From the NCBI RefSeq assembly GCF_010731615.1, contig NZ_AP022618.1, positions 2,728,001 through 2,792,000 of the forward strand: a DNA stretch of 64,000 nt, in the 5' to 3' direction. Shown in pieces: positions 9,970 to 22,238 of the stretch. Position 1 is the first letter of the stretch; each line of letters opens with the position of its first letter. Origin of the DNA: Mycolicibacterium insubricum (lineage in GTDB: Bacteria > Actinomycetota > Actinomycetes > Mycobacteriales > Mycobacteriaceae). The notes beneath the pieces were generated by a model that was not told the DNA's origin, ran no database searches, and saw nothing but the letters and a program-made list of their open reading frames with translations. The position numbers and the translations under genes were made by a program.

Positions 9970-10800
9970 ATGCCGTCGAGCCTGCACGAAGTGGTGGTGG
10001 CGCTGATGCGTCAGGTGCCTGGCTTCGCGATGGGACTGGCGAGGAGGGGCGGGAGCTCAGCTGCGCAGAATCTAACGGCGCGGGAGGGGGCACCGGACTT
10101 GTCGCTGGCGACACCGACTGAGCAGCGCGCCGACGCGGTGATCACCTTGCATGACGAGACGGGCGCGACGGCGCTCGGGATCGTTGCCGAGGTCCAGTTG
10201 GCCCGCGACATACGAAAACCGACCCGCTGGCTGAGCTACCTGGCCTCTTTGCATGTTCGGCTGGGTTGCCCGGTGATCCTGCTGATCATCTGTACCGACG
10301 ACGCAACCGCGCGATGGGCGGCGGGCTGTGGTGATCTCGGCGGTTCGGTACTGCTGAGGCCGGCGGTTGTGGGCCCGTCCGACATACCGGTTATCACCGA
10401 TCCCGATATTGCCCGCGCGGACCTGGAGATGGCGATGCTCTCTGCGTTCGTTCATGCCGATGAGCACCGGACGCTCGACGCTGTGTTCGCCGCTTTGACC
10501 CCCGATGACGACCGCAGCCCGCTGTACACTGACTTTCTACAGTCAGCGCTGCCGCCGGCCGCCTTGACCCACCTGGAGCACCTCATGACCGCCACCGACT
10601 GGCAGTACAAAGGCGAGTTCGCCCGCACCTACTTCGACCAGGGTAAAGCCGAAGCCCTGTTGGCCGTCCTGACCGCCCGGGGAATCACCGTCCCCGATGA
10701 TGAGCGGGACCGCGTGCGCCGATGCACCGACCCGAACCTACTGGACACCTGGCTGGTCAAGGCGGCCACCGCTACAACCCTCACCGAAGTCTTCGGTTAG
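9970..10800 (+). CDS. Rpn/PD-(D/E)XK-like nuclease family protein
   Basis: A 276-residue protein. The segment DAVITLHDETG…GIVAEVQLARDIRKPTRWLSYLA contains Asp, then E-V-Q on a strand, followed by basic helix residues; this D…ExQ/K layout is that of the Rpn (YhgA-like transposase/PD-(D/E)XK) superfamily, recombination-promoting DNases. The C-terminus has FARTYFDQGKAEALLAVLTARGI, the helical 'GkaeGk..all..L..rG' tail typical of the same group. It sits between the MBL gene and uvrA where M. tuberculosis has none, suggesting a lineage-specific insertion. Its stop codon runs into a direct repeat. Confidence 0.65.
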   Translation: MPSSLHEVVVALMRQVPGFAMGLARRGGSSAAQNLTAREGAPDLSLATPTEQRADAVITLHDETGATALGIVAEVQLARDIRKPTRWLSYLASLHVRLGCPVILLIICTDDATARWAAGCGDLGGSVLLRPAVVGPSDIPVITDPDIARADLEMAMLSAFVHADEHRTLDAVFAALTPDDDRSPLYTDFLQSALPPAALTHLEHLMTATDWQYKGEFARTYFDQGKAEALLAVLTARGITVPDDERDRVRRCTDPNLLDTWLVKAATATTLTEVFG

Positions 10801-10893
10801 CTCTTCGCGGCTCGTTGCTCGCCGCTCGACTTGTCGGTGTCCTCCGGCCCGCCAAGCTCTTCGTGGCTCGTTCCTCGCCGCTCGACTTGTCGG
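10800..10893. repeat. Imperfect tandem direct repeat, 2 x 38 bp
   Basis: GCTCTTCG(C/T)GGCTCGTT followed by (G/C)CTCGCCGCTCGACTTGTCGG occurs at 10800-10837 and again at 10856-10893, differing at two positions by eye. The period is 56 bp. The block fills most of the gap ahead of uvrA, so it lies in or next to the uvrA promoter. Confidence 0.8.
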
Positions 10894-10954
10894 GGCCGCC
10901 ACCTACGATGGACGCTGGCCTGTTTTCGGCCCGACAAGAATCGGAGAGTGACCG

Positions 10955-13984
<3,030 letters not shown>

Positions 13985-13998
13985 GCGCCCGCCGCAGG

Positions 13999-15063
13999 TC
14001 AGCGCGCGCGAGCCCTCGCGCAGTCGCAGCCGTCCACCGGGACCGTGGGCAGCTCGTCGCAGCGGAACAAGCCGGCCCCGCCGGTGGCATCCGACAGCGC
14101 GTCGGCGGCCAGGATCACCGCGGCCGCCGTCCAGGTGGTGCGCTCCACCGGCCAGCGCTTCCCGTCGGCGTAGACCAGCCCGGTCCAATACGAGCCGTCC
14201 CGCTCACGCAAGTGCTGCATGTTGGCCAGCAGCTCGGTGGCCCGGTCGACATCGCCGATGGCCTGCAGCGTGAGGGCCAGCTCGCAGGTCTCGGCGCCGG
14301 TCACCCAGGGCCGGTCGTCGACGCAGCGGATACCCAGGCCCTCGACGACGAACTCCGACCAGCGGTCGGTGATTCGTTCCTCGGCCGCCGCGCCGCGCAG
14401 CGCACCGCCGAGCACCGGGTAGTACCAGTCCATCGAATGGTGCGGCTTCTCGGTGAACAGCTCCGGGTGATCGGTCAGCGCGTGGCCGAGTCGGCCGGCG
14501 GCCAGCTCCCAGTCCGGCTGGGATTCGCCGAGCGTGTCCGCCAGTGCCAAGGCGCAGCGCAGGCTGTGCTGGATGCTGGCGCTGCCGGTGACCAGGGCCT
14601 CCGGGATGGGGCCGGAAACCGAATGTGCCCAGCAGATCTCGCCGCCCGGGCGCTGTAGATCGAGCACGAAGTCGATGGCGCGCCGTACCGTGGGCCACAT
14701 GGTCGCCGCGAAATCGCGATCACCGGTGACCAACAGGTGGTGCCACACCCCGGCGGCGATATAGGCGCAGAAGTTGGTGTCGCTGTGCGGGTCCTCGACG
14801 ACGTCGCCGCGCAGCTGAATCGGCCACGACCCGTCCGGCCGCTGGGTACGTCGCGACCACTCGTAGGCCGCGCGCGCGGCGTCGAGCCGGCCCGCTGCCG
14901 TCAGGGCCATCGCACATTCGACGTGATCCCACGGGTCGGTGTGCCCGCCGGCCGACCAGGGGATCGCGCCGGACCGATGCTGCACCGCGACAATGGAATC
15001 GGCGGTGTCGCGGCACTGCTGCGCGGAGAGGATCCCGGGGACCGACGGGGTGTCAGGAAGCAC
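13999..15063 (-). CDS. (alpha/alpha)6-barrel protein, prenyltransferase/squalene-oxidase-repeat type
   Basis: About 354 residues if GTG 15063 is used, which overlaps the end of the methyltransferase by 11 nt; the frame is open to 15108. Paired helices carry the QRPDGSWP and RPGGEICWAH motifs that mark prenyltransferase/squalene-hopene-cyclase repeats, but the catalytic DxDD of the cyclases is absent, and the wider pattern (HTDPWDHVECAMAL, TDTNF-like SDTNFCAY) also fits (alpha/alpha)6 glycoside hydrolases. Last gene of the GT4-methyltransferase operon, so it may act on the same glycoconjugate. The final residues (CDCARARAR) are odd and basic. Confidence 0.75.
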   Translation of the reverse strand: MLPDTPSVPGILSAQQCRDTADSIVAVQHRSGAIPWSAGGHTDPWDHVECAMALTAAGRLDAARAAYEWSRRTQRPDGSWPIQLRGDVVEDPHSDTNFCAYIAAGVWHHLLVTGDRDFAATMWPTVRRAIDFVLDLQRPGGEICWAHSVSGPIPEALVTGSASIQHSLRCALALADTLGESQPDWELAAGRLGHALTDHPELFTEKPHHSMDWYYPVLGGALRGAAAEERITDRWSEFVVEGLGIRCVDDRPWVTGAETCELALTLQAIGDVDRATELLANMQHLRERDGSYWTGLVYADGKRWPVERTTWTAAAVILAADALSDATGGAGLFRCDELPTVPVDGCDCARARAR

Positions 15064-15790
15064 CGTCGGTCCCTGGCGCGGCTGGTTTGCGGAAGTACAG
15101 GGCGACACTCTTTCCGATCAGCGGATTGAGCGCGGTCTCGGCGACCCGGGTGGCCAGCGGCGCGGACATCATGTCCCATACCAGCAGCCGATGGTAGGCG
15201 GTCACCGCGGGGTGCTCGTTATTCTCCACTCCCACAGCGCATTTCAGCCACCAGTAGGGGGAGTGCAGAGCGTGCGCGTGATGGGTGTGGGTGCAGGCCA
15301 GCCCCCGGGCGGTGATCTTGTCCCGCAGTGCGTCGGCGCGGTAGATCCGGACGTGGCCGCCCTCGTTGGCGTGATAGTCGTCGGAGAGCAGCCAGCACAA
15401 GCGCTCCGGCAGCCAGCGGGGCACCGTCACCGCCAGCAGCCCGCCGGGGCGCAGTACCCGGACCAGCTCGTCGATGGCCGCGTCGTCGGCGGGGACGTGC
15501 TCGAGGATCTCCGAGGCGATCACGACGTCGAAGTGCCCGTCGGGGTAGGGCAGTGCCAGGGCGTCACCGGCCACCGCCTGCGCCTGCGCACTCGCCGGGG
15601 CCTCCCCGACATCGGCCATCGCCCCGAACATCGTTGCCACACCGGCCAGCTCGGCCTCGTCCTGGTCGAACGCGACGATGTCGGCGCCCCGGCGGTAGGC
15701 TTCGAAGCTGTGCCGGCCCGCGCCGCAGCCGACGTCGATGACCCGCATGCCGGGCCCGATGCCCAGCCGGTCGAAGTCGACGGTCAGCAT
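15053..15790 (-). CDS. Class I SAM-dependent methyltransferase
   Basis: About 245 residues. Motif I is VIDVGCGAGRHSFEAY, the acidic post-I residue is in IVAFDQDE, and motif IV-V reads FDVVIASEILEHVP followed by RVLRPGGLLAVTVP, the UbiE/Methyltransf_11 layout. ATG 15790 is preferred; three residues upstream another start is possible. It overlaps the upstream glycosyltransferase stop by 7 nt and the downstream gene start, so the three are translationally coupled. A small-molecule or sugar methylation coupled to the GT4 product is the simplest reading; substrate unknown. Confidence 0.88.
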   Translation of the reverse strand: MLTVDFDRLGIGPGMRVIDVGCGAGRHSFEAYRRGADIVAFDQDEAELAGVATMFGAMADVGEAPASAQAQAVAGDALALPYPDGHFDVVIASEILEHVPADDAAIDELVRVLRPGGLLAVTVPRWLPERLCWLLSDDYHANEGGHVRIYRADALRDKITARGLACTHTHHAHALHSPYWWLKCAVGVENNEHPAVTAYHRLLVWDMMSAPLATRVAETALNPLIGKSVALYFRKPAAPGTDGAS

Positions 15791-17070
15791 GGGGCGCACC
15801 GGTCCATGGCCCGCCGGTACACGGCGGCGGTTGCAGCGGCCACCGCCGGCCAGGAGAACACCTCGACTGCGCGTTTGCGGCCCGCCGCCCCCATCCGCTG
15901 GCGCCGCGCGGGGGAGTCCAGCAGCTCACCGAGGTTGTAGGTGAGTTCCTCGATGTCGCCCGGGGCCACCAGCACCGCGCAGTCGCCGGGCGTGCCGAGC
16001 ACCTCCGGGAGGGCACCGGCACGGCTGGCGACGATCGGGGTTCCGCTGGCCATCGCCTCCACCGCGGGCAGCGAGAACCCTTCGTAAAGGGAAGGGATGC
16101 AGGCGATTTCCGCGGATGACAGCAACCCGGCGAGTTCGTCGTCGGACAGGCCGCTGGAGATCCGCACCACGTCGGAGATACCGAGCTCGGCGATCAGCTT
16201 CTCGGTGGGCCCGCCGTTCTCCAGCTTGGCCACCAGTTGCAGCTCCACCTGGCGGTGGCTGCGCAGCTTGGCCACCGCGTGCAGCAGATTCGACACGCCC
16301 TTGAGCGGCACGTCGGCACTGGCGATGGCGATGATCCGCCCCCGGACCCGGGGCTGATCACCCGGGGCGAACAGCCGGGTGTCCACGCCGAGGGGTACCA
16401 CCTGGAGTTGGTCGCGCCCGACGCCGAAATCCTCGGCGATGTCGTCGGCCGAGGCGGTGGACACCGTGAGCAGGTCGGGGATCTGGCGGGCGACTTTCTT
16501 CTGCATCTCGGCGAAGCCGTACCAGCGGTGCACCAGCGGTTTGCGCCACCACCGTGCTGCGGCCAGGTCGACCACCCGGTCCCGGGTGATCGGGTGATGC
16601 ACGGTGGCCACCACCGGCAGGCCCGCGCGCGCGATGCGCAGCAGCCCGGTGCCCAGGCACTGGTTGTCGTGCACGACGTCGAAATCCGCGCGCCGGTCGG
16701 CCAGCAGCCGGGCCGCCCGCAGGCTGAACGTGCGGGGTTCGGGGAAGCCGGCCGTCCACATGGTGGCCAGCTCCAGGGCGTCGATGGGGGTCCTGATCTC
16801 GCTGGGCCGCGGAGTCCGGAACGGATCCGGCTCGCGGTAGAGGTCCAGGCTGGCGACGGTGGTGAGCCGCACGCGCGGATCCAGGCCCTCCGGATAAGGC
16901 GGCCCGGAGAACACCTCGACGTGGTGTCCGAGGTCGACCAGCCCGCGGGACAGGTGCCGCACGTAGACGCCCTGGCCACCACAGTGGGTCTTGCTGCGAT
17001 ACGACAGCAAGGCGATGCGCAGCGCGTCCTCCGGGCGCGCGCCAACCCCCTTGGCAGAATTTCTGGACAT
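15784..17070 (-). CDS. GT4-family glycosyltransferase
   Basis: A 428-residue GT-B fold enzyme. The N-terminal acceptor domain has LSYRSKTHCGGQGVYVRHLS (the Gly-rich loop) and VVHDNQCLGTG; the C-terminal donor domain has the E-x7-E motif region PSLYEGFSLPAVEAMASG, typical of nucleotide-sugar GT4 retaining transferases. It heads the operon with the methyltransferase and the (alpha/alpha)6 protein. ATG 17070 is chosen because the longer open frame beyond it runs into the opposite-strand NTF2-like gene. The start codon lies inside a palindromic operator (17063-17078). Confidence 0.9.
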   Translation of the reverse strand: MSRNSAKGVGARPEDALRIALLSYRSKTHCGGQGVYVRHLSRGLVDLGHHVEVFSGPPYPEGLDPRVRLTTVASLDLYREPDPFRTPRPSEIRTPIDALELATMWTAGFPEPRTFSLRAARLLADRRADFDVVHDNQCLGTGLLRIARAGLPVVATVHHPITRDRVVDLAAARWWRKPLVHRWYGFAEMQKKVARQIPDLLTVSTASADDIAEDFGVGRDQLQVVPLGVDTRLFAPGDQPRVRGRIIAIASADVPLKGVSNLLHAVAKLRSHRQVELQLVAKLENGGPTEKLIAELGISDVVRISSGLSDDELAGLLSSAEIACIPSLYEGFSLPAVEAMASGTPIVASRAGALPEVLGTPGDCAVLVAPGDIEELTYNLGELLDSPARRQRMGAAGRKRAVEVFSWPAVAAATAAVYRRAMDRCAPC

Positions 17071-17078
17071 GTGTCCAG
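17063..17078. promoter_or_regulatory. Operator candidate CTGGACA-TG-TGTCCAG over the GT4 start codon
   Basis: Seven-base arms are perfectly inverted around two bases. The GGACA-N2-TGTCC core is a TetR-type site shape. Its position on the start codon suggests a repressor blocks initiation of a (near) leaderless transcript. A related core occurs at 22192-22203. Confidence 0.5.
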
Positions 17079-17145
17079 ACTTTAGTTCGATCACCGGGGC
17101 GATGCAACGCCGAGCCCCCGGCCTGCGACGCGATACGGTGACGGG

Positions 17146-17943
17146 GTGAGTGTCCCCGCGCCGGCCGAGCTGCTGGCCGTCGTCGAACAGTCTCCCGCGT
17201 TCGCCGCTGCGCACGATCGCAGCGGCTGGGTGAACCTGTTCAGCGACGACGGCAGCGTCGAGGATCCGGTCGGATCGCGGCGCCACACCGGGCACGCCGC
17301 GATCGGGCGGTTCTACGACACGTTCATCGGGCCGCGCGACATCGTCTTTCACCGCGACCTCGACATCGTGGCCGGATCCACCGTGCTGCGCAGCCTGACG
17401 CTGCAGGTGGGCATGGGCGGCGGGGTCACCATGGAAATCCCCGCCTACCTGCGCTATGTCGTCGTCGAGTCCACCGGCGAGCCGAAGATCGCCGAGCTGC
17501 AGGCGTTCTGGGAGCTGCCGGCAATGGTGTGGCAGTTCGCCAGCAACGGCATCGCCGCGCTCGGGCCCGGACTCCGACTGACCCGCGCGCTGCTGACCAA
17601 TCAGAATCCCGTCGGCGCCCTCGGTTTTGCCGCCGGAGCCCGACGTCCCGGAGCCCGGCAGCGCGCCGCGCTGAACACCCTGACGACGGCGCTGACCCGC
17701 GGCGACGAGCTGGCCGTCCGCCGGATCCTCGGCCGCGGGGTCGCGGTGAACCTCGGCGATGACACCGCGGTCAGCGCCGACGGGATCGGTGCGCTGCTGC
17801 GCGGGGCGACCTGGACCAAACACATCGCCGCCGGCCGCTATATCGCCGTCGCCGTCCGCACCGACACCGCCCGGGGTGTGCTGATCGCCGAGTTCGGCGC
17901 CGGGGCGCAGGTCGTCGGGCTGCGGTATTTCACGCCCAGCTGA
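17146..17943 (+). CDS. NTF2/SnoaL-like protein, ketosteroid-isomerase fold
   Basis: A 265-residue protein with GTG start. The first half (about 1-130) is a SnoaL/NTF2-like cone: WVNLFSDDGSVEDPVGSRRHTG, then IGRFYDTFI and a run of beta strands. The second half (about 165-265) reads like a second degenerate copy of the fold (LNTLTTALTRGDELAVRRIL… GIGALLRGATWTKH), so it may be an internal duplication. Catalytic residues of true ketosteroid isomerase cannot be assigned. It is divergent from the GT4 operon and shares the 75-bp gap with its operator. Confidence 0.75.
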   Translation: MSVPAPAELLAVVEQSPAFAAAHDRSGWVNLFSDDGSVEDPVGSRRHTGHAAIGRFYDTFIGPRDIVFHRDLDIVAGSTVLRSLTLQVGMGGGVTMEIPAYLRYVVVESTGEPKIAELQAFWELPAMVWQFASNGIAALGPGLRLTRALLTNQNPVGALGFAAGARRPGARQRAALNTLTTALTRGDELAVRRILGRGVAVNLGDDTAVSADGIGALLRGATWTKHIAAGRYIAVAVRTDTARGVLIAEFGAGAQVVGLRYFTPS

Positions 17944-18018
17944 CTGCGGTCGCTCCCACCTCGCCGACCGTGGTGCTTACTGGCGTGCCGAGTTGATTCC
18001 GGCCCACGTTCGACCCGA

Positions 18019-18798
18019 CTAGAGCCGCTTGCGGCGGTAGAGCGTGCCCAGCGCCAGCAGCACCAGGCTCACCACCAGGATCGCGGTGGCCAGCACGTTG
18101 ATCTGCGGCGGCACGGCGGCCTTCACCGCGGCGTTGACATACAGCGGATAGGTGACCGTCGACCCGCTGACGAAGTAGGTGATGATGAAGTCATCCAGCG
18201 ACAGGGCGAAGGACAGCATCGCCGCGGCCACCACACCGGGTACGACCATCGGCAGCGTCACGGTGGCGAAGGTGCGAACCGGGCCCGCACCCAGATCCAG
18301 CGCCGCGTCCTCCAGCGACCAGTCGATACCGCGGGCTCGCGCGCGCACCGTCATCGCGATGAAGCTGATCTCGAAGGCGACGTGCGCGATGACGATGGTG
18401 ACCGGCCCCGATGCCCAGCCCAGATCCAGAAACAACGTCAACAACGACGCGCCCATCACCACTTCCGGCGCGGTCAACGGCAGCACCAGCAGGGTTTCCA
18501 CCAGCGAGCTGCCCCGAAAACGCCGCCGCGCCATGGCGATCGCCATCAGCGACCCCAGCACCAGCGCAATCGCCGTCGATATCCCGGCGACCAGCAGGCT
18601 CATCTTCAGCGCCTCGGTCAGCGCCGGATACTTGAACGGGTCGGCCCAGTTGTCCAGGGTGAAGCCCTGCCAGGTGTAGTTGAACTTGCCCGACGGCGCG
18701 TTGAACGAGAACGCCACGATCACGAAGATCGGGGTGAAGATGAACAGCAGCACCAACGCCGCACTGACCCGCAGCGCCAGCGTGCCCAGCCCCCTCAC
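18019..18798 (-). CDS. potC: Polyamine-type ABC transporter permease, PotC-like
   Basis: A 259-residue inner-membrane permease with six predicted helices. The EAA loop reads LEDAALDLGAGPVRTFATVTLP, which contacts the ATPase. SLDDFIITYFVSG is characteristic of PotC/PotI permeases. It overlaps the upstream permease gene by 4 nt and is the last gene of the potA-D-B-C operon. Substrate (spermidine/putrescine or a related cation) is inferred from family. Confidence 0.9.
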   Translation of the reverse strand: MRGLGTLALRVSAALVLLFIFTPIFVIVAFSFNAPSGKFNYTWQGFTLDNWADPFKYPALTEALKMSLLVAGISTAIALVLGSLMAIAMARRRFRGSSLVETLLVLPLTAPEVVMGASLLTLFLDLGWASGPVTIVIAHVAFEISFIAMTVRARARGIDWSLEDAALDLGAGPVRTFATVTLPMVVPGVVAAAMLSFALSLDDFIITYFVSGSTVTYPLYVNAAVKAAVPPQINVLATAILVVSLVLLALGTLYRRKRL

Positions 18799-19673
18799 AC
18801 CAGGTCCTTGGTGCCCAGCGCCCGGGTGTAGAGCAGCACCCCGGCCAGAATCGAGGCCATCAGCACGAAGCTCAGTGCGGCGGCCACCGGATAGTCTTTC
18901 ACCACCAGGAACTGCTTCTGGATGACGTTGCCGATCATGGTGGTTCGCGGTGAACCCAGGTAGTCGGCGTTGATGAAGTCACCGACGGCGGGGATGAACA
19001 CCAGCAGACTGCCGGCGACGATCCCGGGCATCGACAGCGGCAGGACCACTTTGCCGAACACCCGCGGCCCGGTCGAATACAGATCGCGCGCGGCATCGAG
19101 CAGCCGCACGTCGATCTTCTCCAGGCTGGCATACAGCGGCAGCACCATGAACGTCATCGAGTTGTACACCAGGCCGCCGATCACCGCCCAGCTCGTGGAG
19201 AGCAGCCGGCCCTCCGAGGGCAACAACCCGACGCTGCCCAGAGCGCCCACCACAAACCCGTCGTCGGCGAGGATGGTCTTCCAGGCCAGGGTGCGGATCA
19301 GGAACGTGACGAAGAACGGCAGCACCACCAGGCCCAGCAGCAGGTTCTTGTACCGTCCGGCCTTGAACGCGATGGTGTAGGCCAGCGGGTAGCTCAGCAG
19401 CAGCGAGATCACCGTCGCGGCCAGCGCATAGCCCAGCGAGCGCATGATCTGTTCGGAGTAGGTGTCCAGGGCGCGTGTGTAGTTGTCGAACTGCCACGAA
19501 AACGTCAGCGTCGGAAGGAAAACCGATCCAGAGCTGGTCGACAGCGAGGTGCGCAGCAGGGAGAACATCGGCACCGCGAAGAACACCGTCAGGTAGATCA
19601 GCGCCGGGGCGATCATCAGATACGGCGCGAACCGGCTACCGCGGCGGGCGGTGCCGGTGGCGATACCGGCCAC
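18795..19673 (-). CDS. potB: Polyamine-type ABC transporter permease, PotB-like
   Basis: A 292-residue permease. The first helix YLMIAPALIYLTVFFAVPMF is typical of PotB/binding-protein-dependent permeases; the EAA loop is LLDAARDLYSTGPRVFGKVVLP, followed by FIPAVGDFINADYLG, the PotB signature region. It lies one base after the binding-protein gene and overlaps potC. Forms the heterodimeric channel with PotC. Confidence 0.9.
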   Translation of the reverse strand: MAGIATGTARRGSRFAPYLMIAPALIYLTVFFAVPMFSLLRTSLSTSSGSVFLPTLTFSWQFDNYTRALDTYSEQIMRSLGYALAATVISLLLSYPLAYTIAFKAGRYKNLLLGLVVLPFFVTFLIRTLAWKTILADDGFVVGALGSVGLLPSEGRLLSTSWAVIGGLVYNSMTFMVLPLYASLEKIDVRLLDAARDLYSTGPRVFGKVVLPLSMPGIVAGSLLVFIPAVGDFINADYLGSPRTTMIGNVIQKQFLVVKDYPVAAALSFVLMASILAGVLLYTRALGTKDLV

Positions 19674-19674
19674 C

Positions 19675-20847
19675 TCAGCCGCCGGTTACCGCGGCATAGG
19701 CGGTGTTGTATTCCTGGGTCTGCTCGTCGGTCAGCGCCGCCCAGCTGACCAGCCGGTCACGCACCTGCTGGCTGGGGTTGATCAACGGGTTGGCCGACAA
19801 CTTCGGATCGACCTTGTCCAGCGCACCGGTCATATCGGAGAGCACCGGCACCGACGGGTTCATCTCGATGATCTTGGCGTAATTGTCGCGATCGTAGATG
19901 TAGTTGATCCACACCTCGGCGGCCTTCTGGTTGGCCGTGGTGTACGGGATCACCATGGTGTCGGTGTACCACATCCCGCCGGTGTCCGGGATGATGAATT
20001 CCAGGTTCGGGTTGTCCCCGCCGAGTCCGGCGATGTCACCCGAATACGCCTGGGCGACAACCACATTGCCGGAGGCCAGATCGTCGAGGTAGTCGTTGCC
20101 GGTGAACCGGCGGATCTGCCCGTTGTCCTTCTGCTCCCGGATGGCGTCGACGGCCTGCTGCACGGTCACCGTCGACGGGTTGGCGGGGGAGTTGCCCTGG
20201 GACTGCATGACCATCCCGACGCCGTCCTGCATGTCGGCCAGCATGGTCACCCGGCCGCGGAACGCCGGGTCCCACAGGTCGGAGACGGAGGTGATCGGGC
20301 GTTTGGTGGCAGCCTTGTTGTAGGCCAGTCCCACCATCCCGGTCAGATACGGCGCGATGTGCGTGCGGCCCGGGTCCGCGGGACTGTTGATCAGGTCGGC
20401 GCGCAGGTTGGCCAGGTTCGGCACCCGCTCGCGGTTGATCTGGTTGAGCCAGCCCAGGTTCATCAGCCGCAGCGCCATGAACTCGGTGGGCACCACCAGG
20501 TCGGCGCCGATGTCGCGGTGGGCGGCCAGGTCCGCCTTGTACTTGGAGAACCACACCTCGTTGTCGTTGAAGTCCTCGCGGTACTGCACCTGCAGGCCGG
20601 TGGCGTGCTGGAAGGCGTCGACGAACCCGGCCGGCATGTAGTTCGGCCAGTTCGACACCCGCAGCAGCCCGGCGGCCGGGGTGCCGTCGTCGGGCACCAC
20701 GGTGTTGGCGGTCCCCGCGGGGGTCTTGTTGTCGGAGCTGCAGGCACTGAGCAGCGACGGGCCCAGAGCGGCGGCGGCGATCGCCGCGGCGCCACCGCCG
20801 AGGAAGGAGCGACGTGACGCCGGCCGTCGGGACGACTGATCAACCAT
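19675..20847 (-). CDS. potD: Polyamine-type extracellular binding lipoprotein, PotD-like
   Basis: A 390-residue substrate-binding protein. The N-terminus RRSFLGGGAAAIAAAALG is a twin-arginine signal, and LLSAC about 10 residues later is a lipobox, so it is a Tat-exported lipoprotein. The mature part has RVSNWPNYMPAGFVDAF (the PotD/PotF opening 'yNW..Yi…') and later MWYTDTMVIPYTTANQ and VWINYIYDRDNYA, which match the family. Central gene of the operon; delivers ligand to PotB/PotC. Confidence 0.92.
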   Translation of the reverse strand: MVDQSSRRPASRRSFLGGGAAAIAAAALGPSLLSACSSDNKTPAGTANTVVPDDGTPAAGLLRVSNWPNYMPAGFVDAFQHATGLQVQYREDFNDNEVWFSKYKADLAAHRDIGADLVVPTEFMALRLMNLGWLNQINRERVPNLANLRADLINSPADPGRTHIAPYLTGMVGLAYNKAATKRPITSVSDLWDPAFRGRVTMLADMQDGVGMVMQSQGNSPANPSTVTVQQAVDAIREQKDNGQIRRFTGNDYLDDLASGNVVVAQAYSGDIAGLGGDNPNLEFIIPDTGGMWYTDTMVIPYTTANQKAAEVWINYIYDRDNYAKIIEMNPSVPVLSDMTGALDKVDPKLSANPLINPSQQVRDRLVSWAALTDEQTQEYNTAYAAVTGG

Positions 20848-20880
20848 GGCGGTGGGCCTTTCTCGGCGGGGTCACACGGG

Positions 20881-22089
20881 TCATCGGGGCGCCTCGGGGA
20901 CGCCGGGCAGGATCAGTGCGGCTTCGGGCGCCCAGCCGATATGGACCGGGTCGCCCGGGCGCAACAGCGGCAGCTGTTGATCGGGACCGACATGCGCGAC
21001 GACGGGTGATCGGTCGCCGGCGGCCAGCGCCAACCGCACCACCGGGCCCTGGAACGCCAGGTCGACGACGGTGGCCGGGACCGGATGCGCGGGATCACCG
21101 GACTCCGACACCCGCACCCGCTCGGGGCGAACCATCAGCGTGGCGGGCCCGTCGGGCACCGCGCGGCCGGCGACCGTCGCAGCCAGTGCGGTTCCCCAGG
21201 GCGCCGGCCACAGGTTGGCCTGCCCGATGAACCCGGCGACGAACACCGACGCGGGCCGCTCGTAGATGTCGGTGGGGGTGCCGATCTGCTCGATCCGGCC
21301 GCCGTTCATCACGGCGATCCGGTCGCTCATGGTCAGCGCCTCTTCCTGGTCGTGCGTGACGTAGACGAAGGTGATGCCGAGCTCACGCTGTATCCGCTTG
21401 AGTTCGAACTGCATCTCGTGGCGCAGTTTGAGATCGAGCGCGCCCAGCGGCTCGTCGAGCAGCAGCGCGGTCGGATAGTTGACCAGCGCCCGGGCCAGCG
21501 CGACGCGCTGCTGCTGGCCGCCGGACAGATGTCCCGGACGGTGACCGGCGTACTCGGTGAGCTGCACGACGTCGAGCATCTCGTCGACGCGGCGGCGGAT
21601 CTGCGCCTTGTCCAGGCCCTGGCTGCGCGGCCCGTAGGCGACGTTCTTCCACACCGTCATGTGCGGGAAGAGGGCGTAGTGCTGGAAGACGGTGTTGACG
21701 TTCCGCCTGTGCGGCGGCACATGGGAGACGTCGCGGCCGTCGAGACGAACGGATCCCCCGGTGGGGCTGTCGAATCCGGCGATCATCCGCAGCGTGGTCG
21801 TCTTGCCGCAGCCGGAGGGCCCCAGCAGCGAAAAGAACTCGCCGGGGCCGATCGACGCGGTGACGTCGTCGACGGCCAGACGCTGCCCGAACCGTTTGCT
21901 CAGATGATCGATCTCGATGACCGGCCGGTCTGTCGGCGTGGCCGGGGACTGCGGTGCGGCCGCGCGGGCCTCAGCCCTGTCGGTACTGGTCAGCTCCGGT
22001 CCTTTACGCCGTGATGGCCGCCCTGCGTGCGGATGGTCAAAACTGCCCGCCGGCGGTACTCGGCGCCGACGATGCCCAATGGTAGACAC
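20881..22089 (-). CDS. potA: Polyamine-type ABC transporter ATPase, PotA-like
   Basis: A 402-residue ATPase. Walker [19 protein letters not shown], signature [16 protein letters not shown], Walker [11 protein letters not shown], switch His in [10 protein letters not shown], and a C-terminal TOBE domain ([12 protein letters not shown]). The ATPase domain begins only at about residue 56, so the GTG start at 22089 gives a long basic leader. A CTG at 21993 (ELTSTDRAE) with AAAGGA six bases upstream is an alternative start. First gene of the operon. Confidence 0.9.
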   Translation of the reverse strand: MSTIGHRRRRVPPAGSFDHPHAGRPSRRKGPELTSTDRAEARAAAPQSPATPTDRPVIEIDHLSKRFGQRLAVDDVTASIGPGEFFSLLGPSGCGKTTTLRMIAGFDSPTGGSVRLDGRDVSHVPPHRRNVNTVFQHYALFPHMTVWKNVAYGPRSQGLDKAQIRRRVDEMLDVVQLTEYAGHRPGHLSGGQQQRVALARALVNYPTALLLDEPLGALDLKLRHEMQFELKRIQRELGITFVYVTHDQEEALTMSDRIAVMNGGRIEQIGTPTDIYERPASVFVAGFIGQANLWPAPWGTALAATVAGRAVPDGPATLMVRPERVRVSESGDPAHPVPATVVDLAFQGPVVRLALAAGDRSPVVAHVGPDQQLPLLRPGDPVHIGWAPEAALILPGVPEAPR

Positions 22090-22180
22090 CCGCGTCCCGG
22101 GATTCTCGCCGAACCGTGGGTGCGCCGCCTCATTTCCCCGGCACCCGCCACACCGGCAACTTCGGGAACGTGTTTTGGTT

Positions 22181-22205
22181 AACTGTCACCCGGACAGTTG
22201 TCCGG
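22181..22205. promoter_or_regulatory. Two overlapping palindromes upstream of the SDR gene
   Basis: AACTGTC-ACCCG-GACAGTT (22181-22199) and CCGGACA-GT-TGTCCGG (22190-22205) are each perfect 7-bp inverted repeats sharing the GACAGTT half. They lie in the divergent gap between potA and the SDR gene, about 35-60 bp before the SDR start. A TetR- or GntR-type operator is likely. Confidence 0.5.
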
Positions 22206-22238
22206 CCGTCGTACCTCGTTGAAGCGGGAGTGCCTATC

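Noticed and set aside
17071..17823. Extension of the glycosyltransferase frame upstream of 17070
   Set aside because: The upstream part lies antisense to the NTF2-like gene and lacks protein-like composition; the GT4 fold starts just after ATG 17070.
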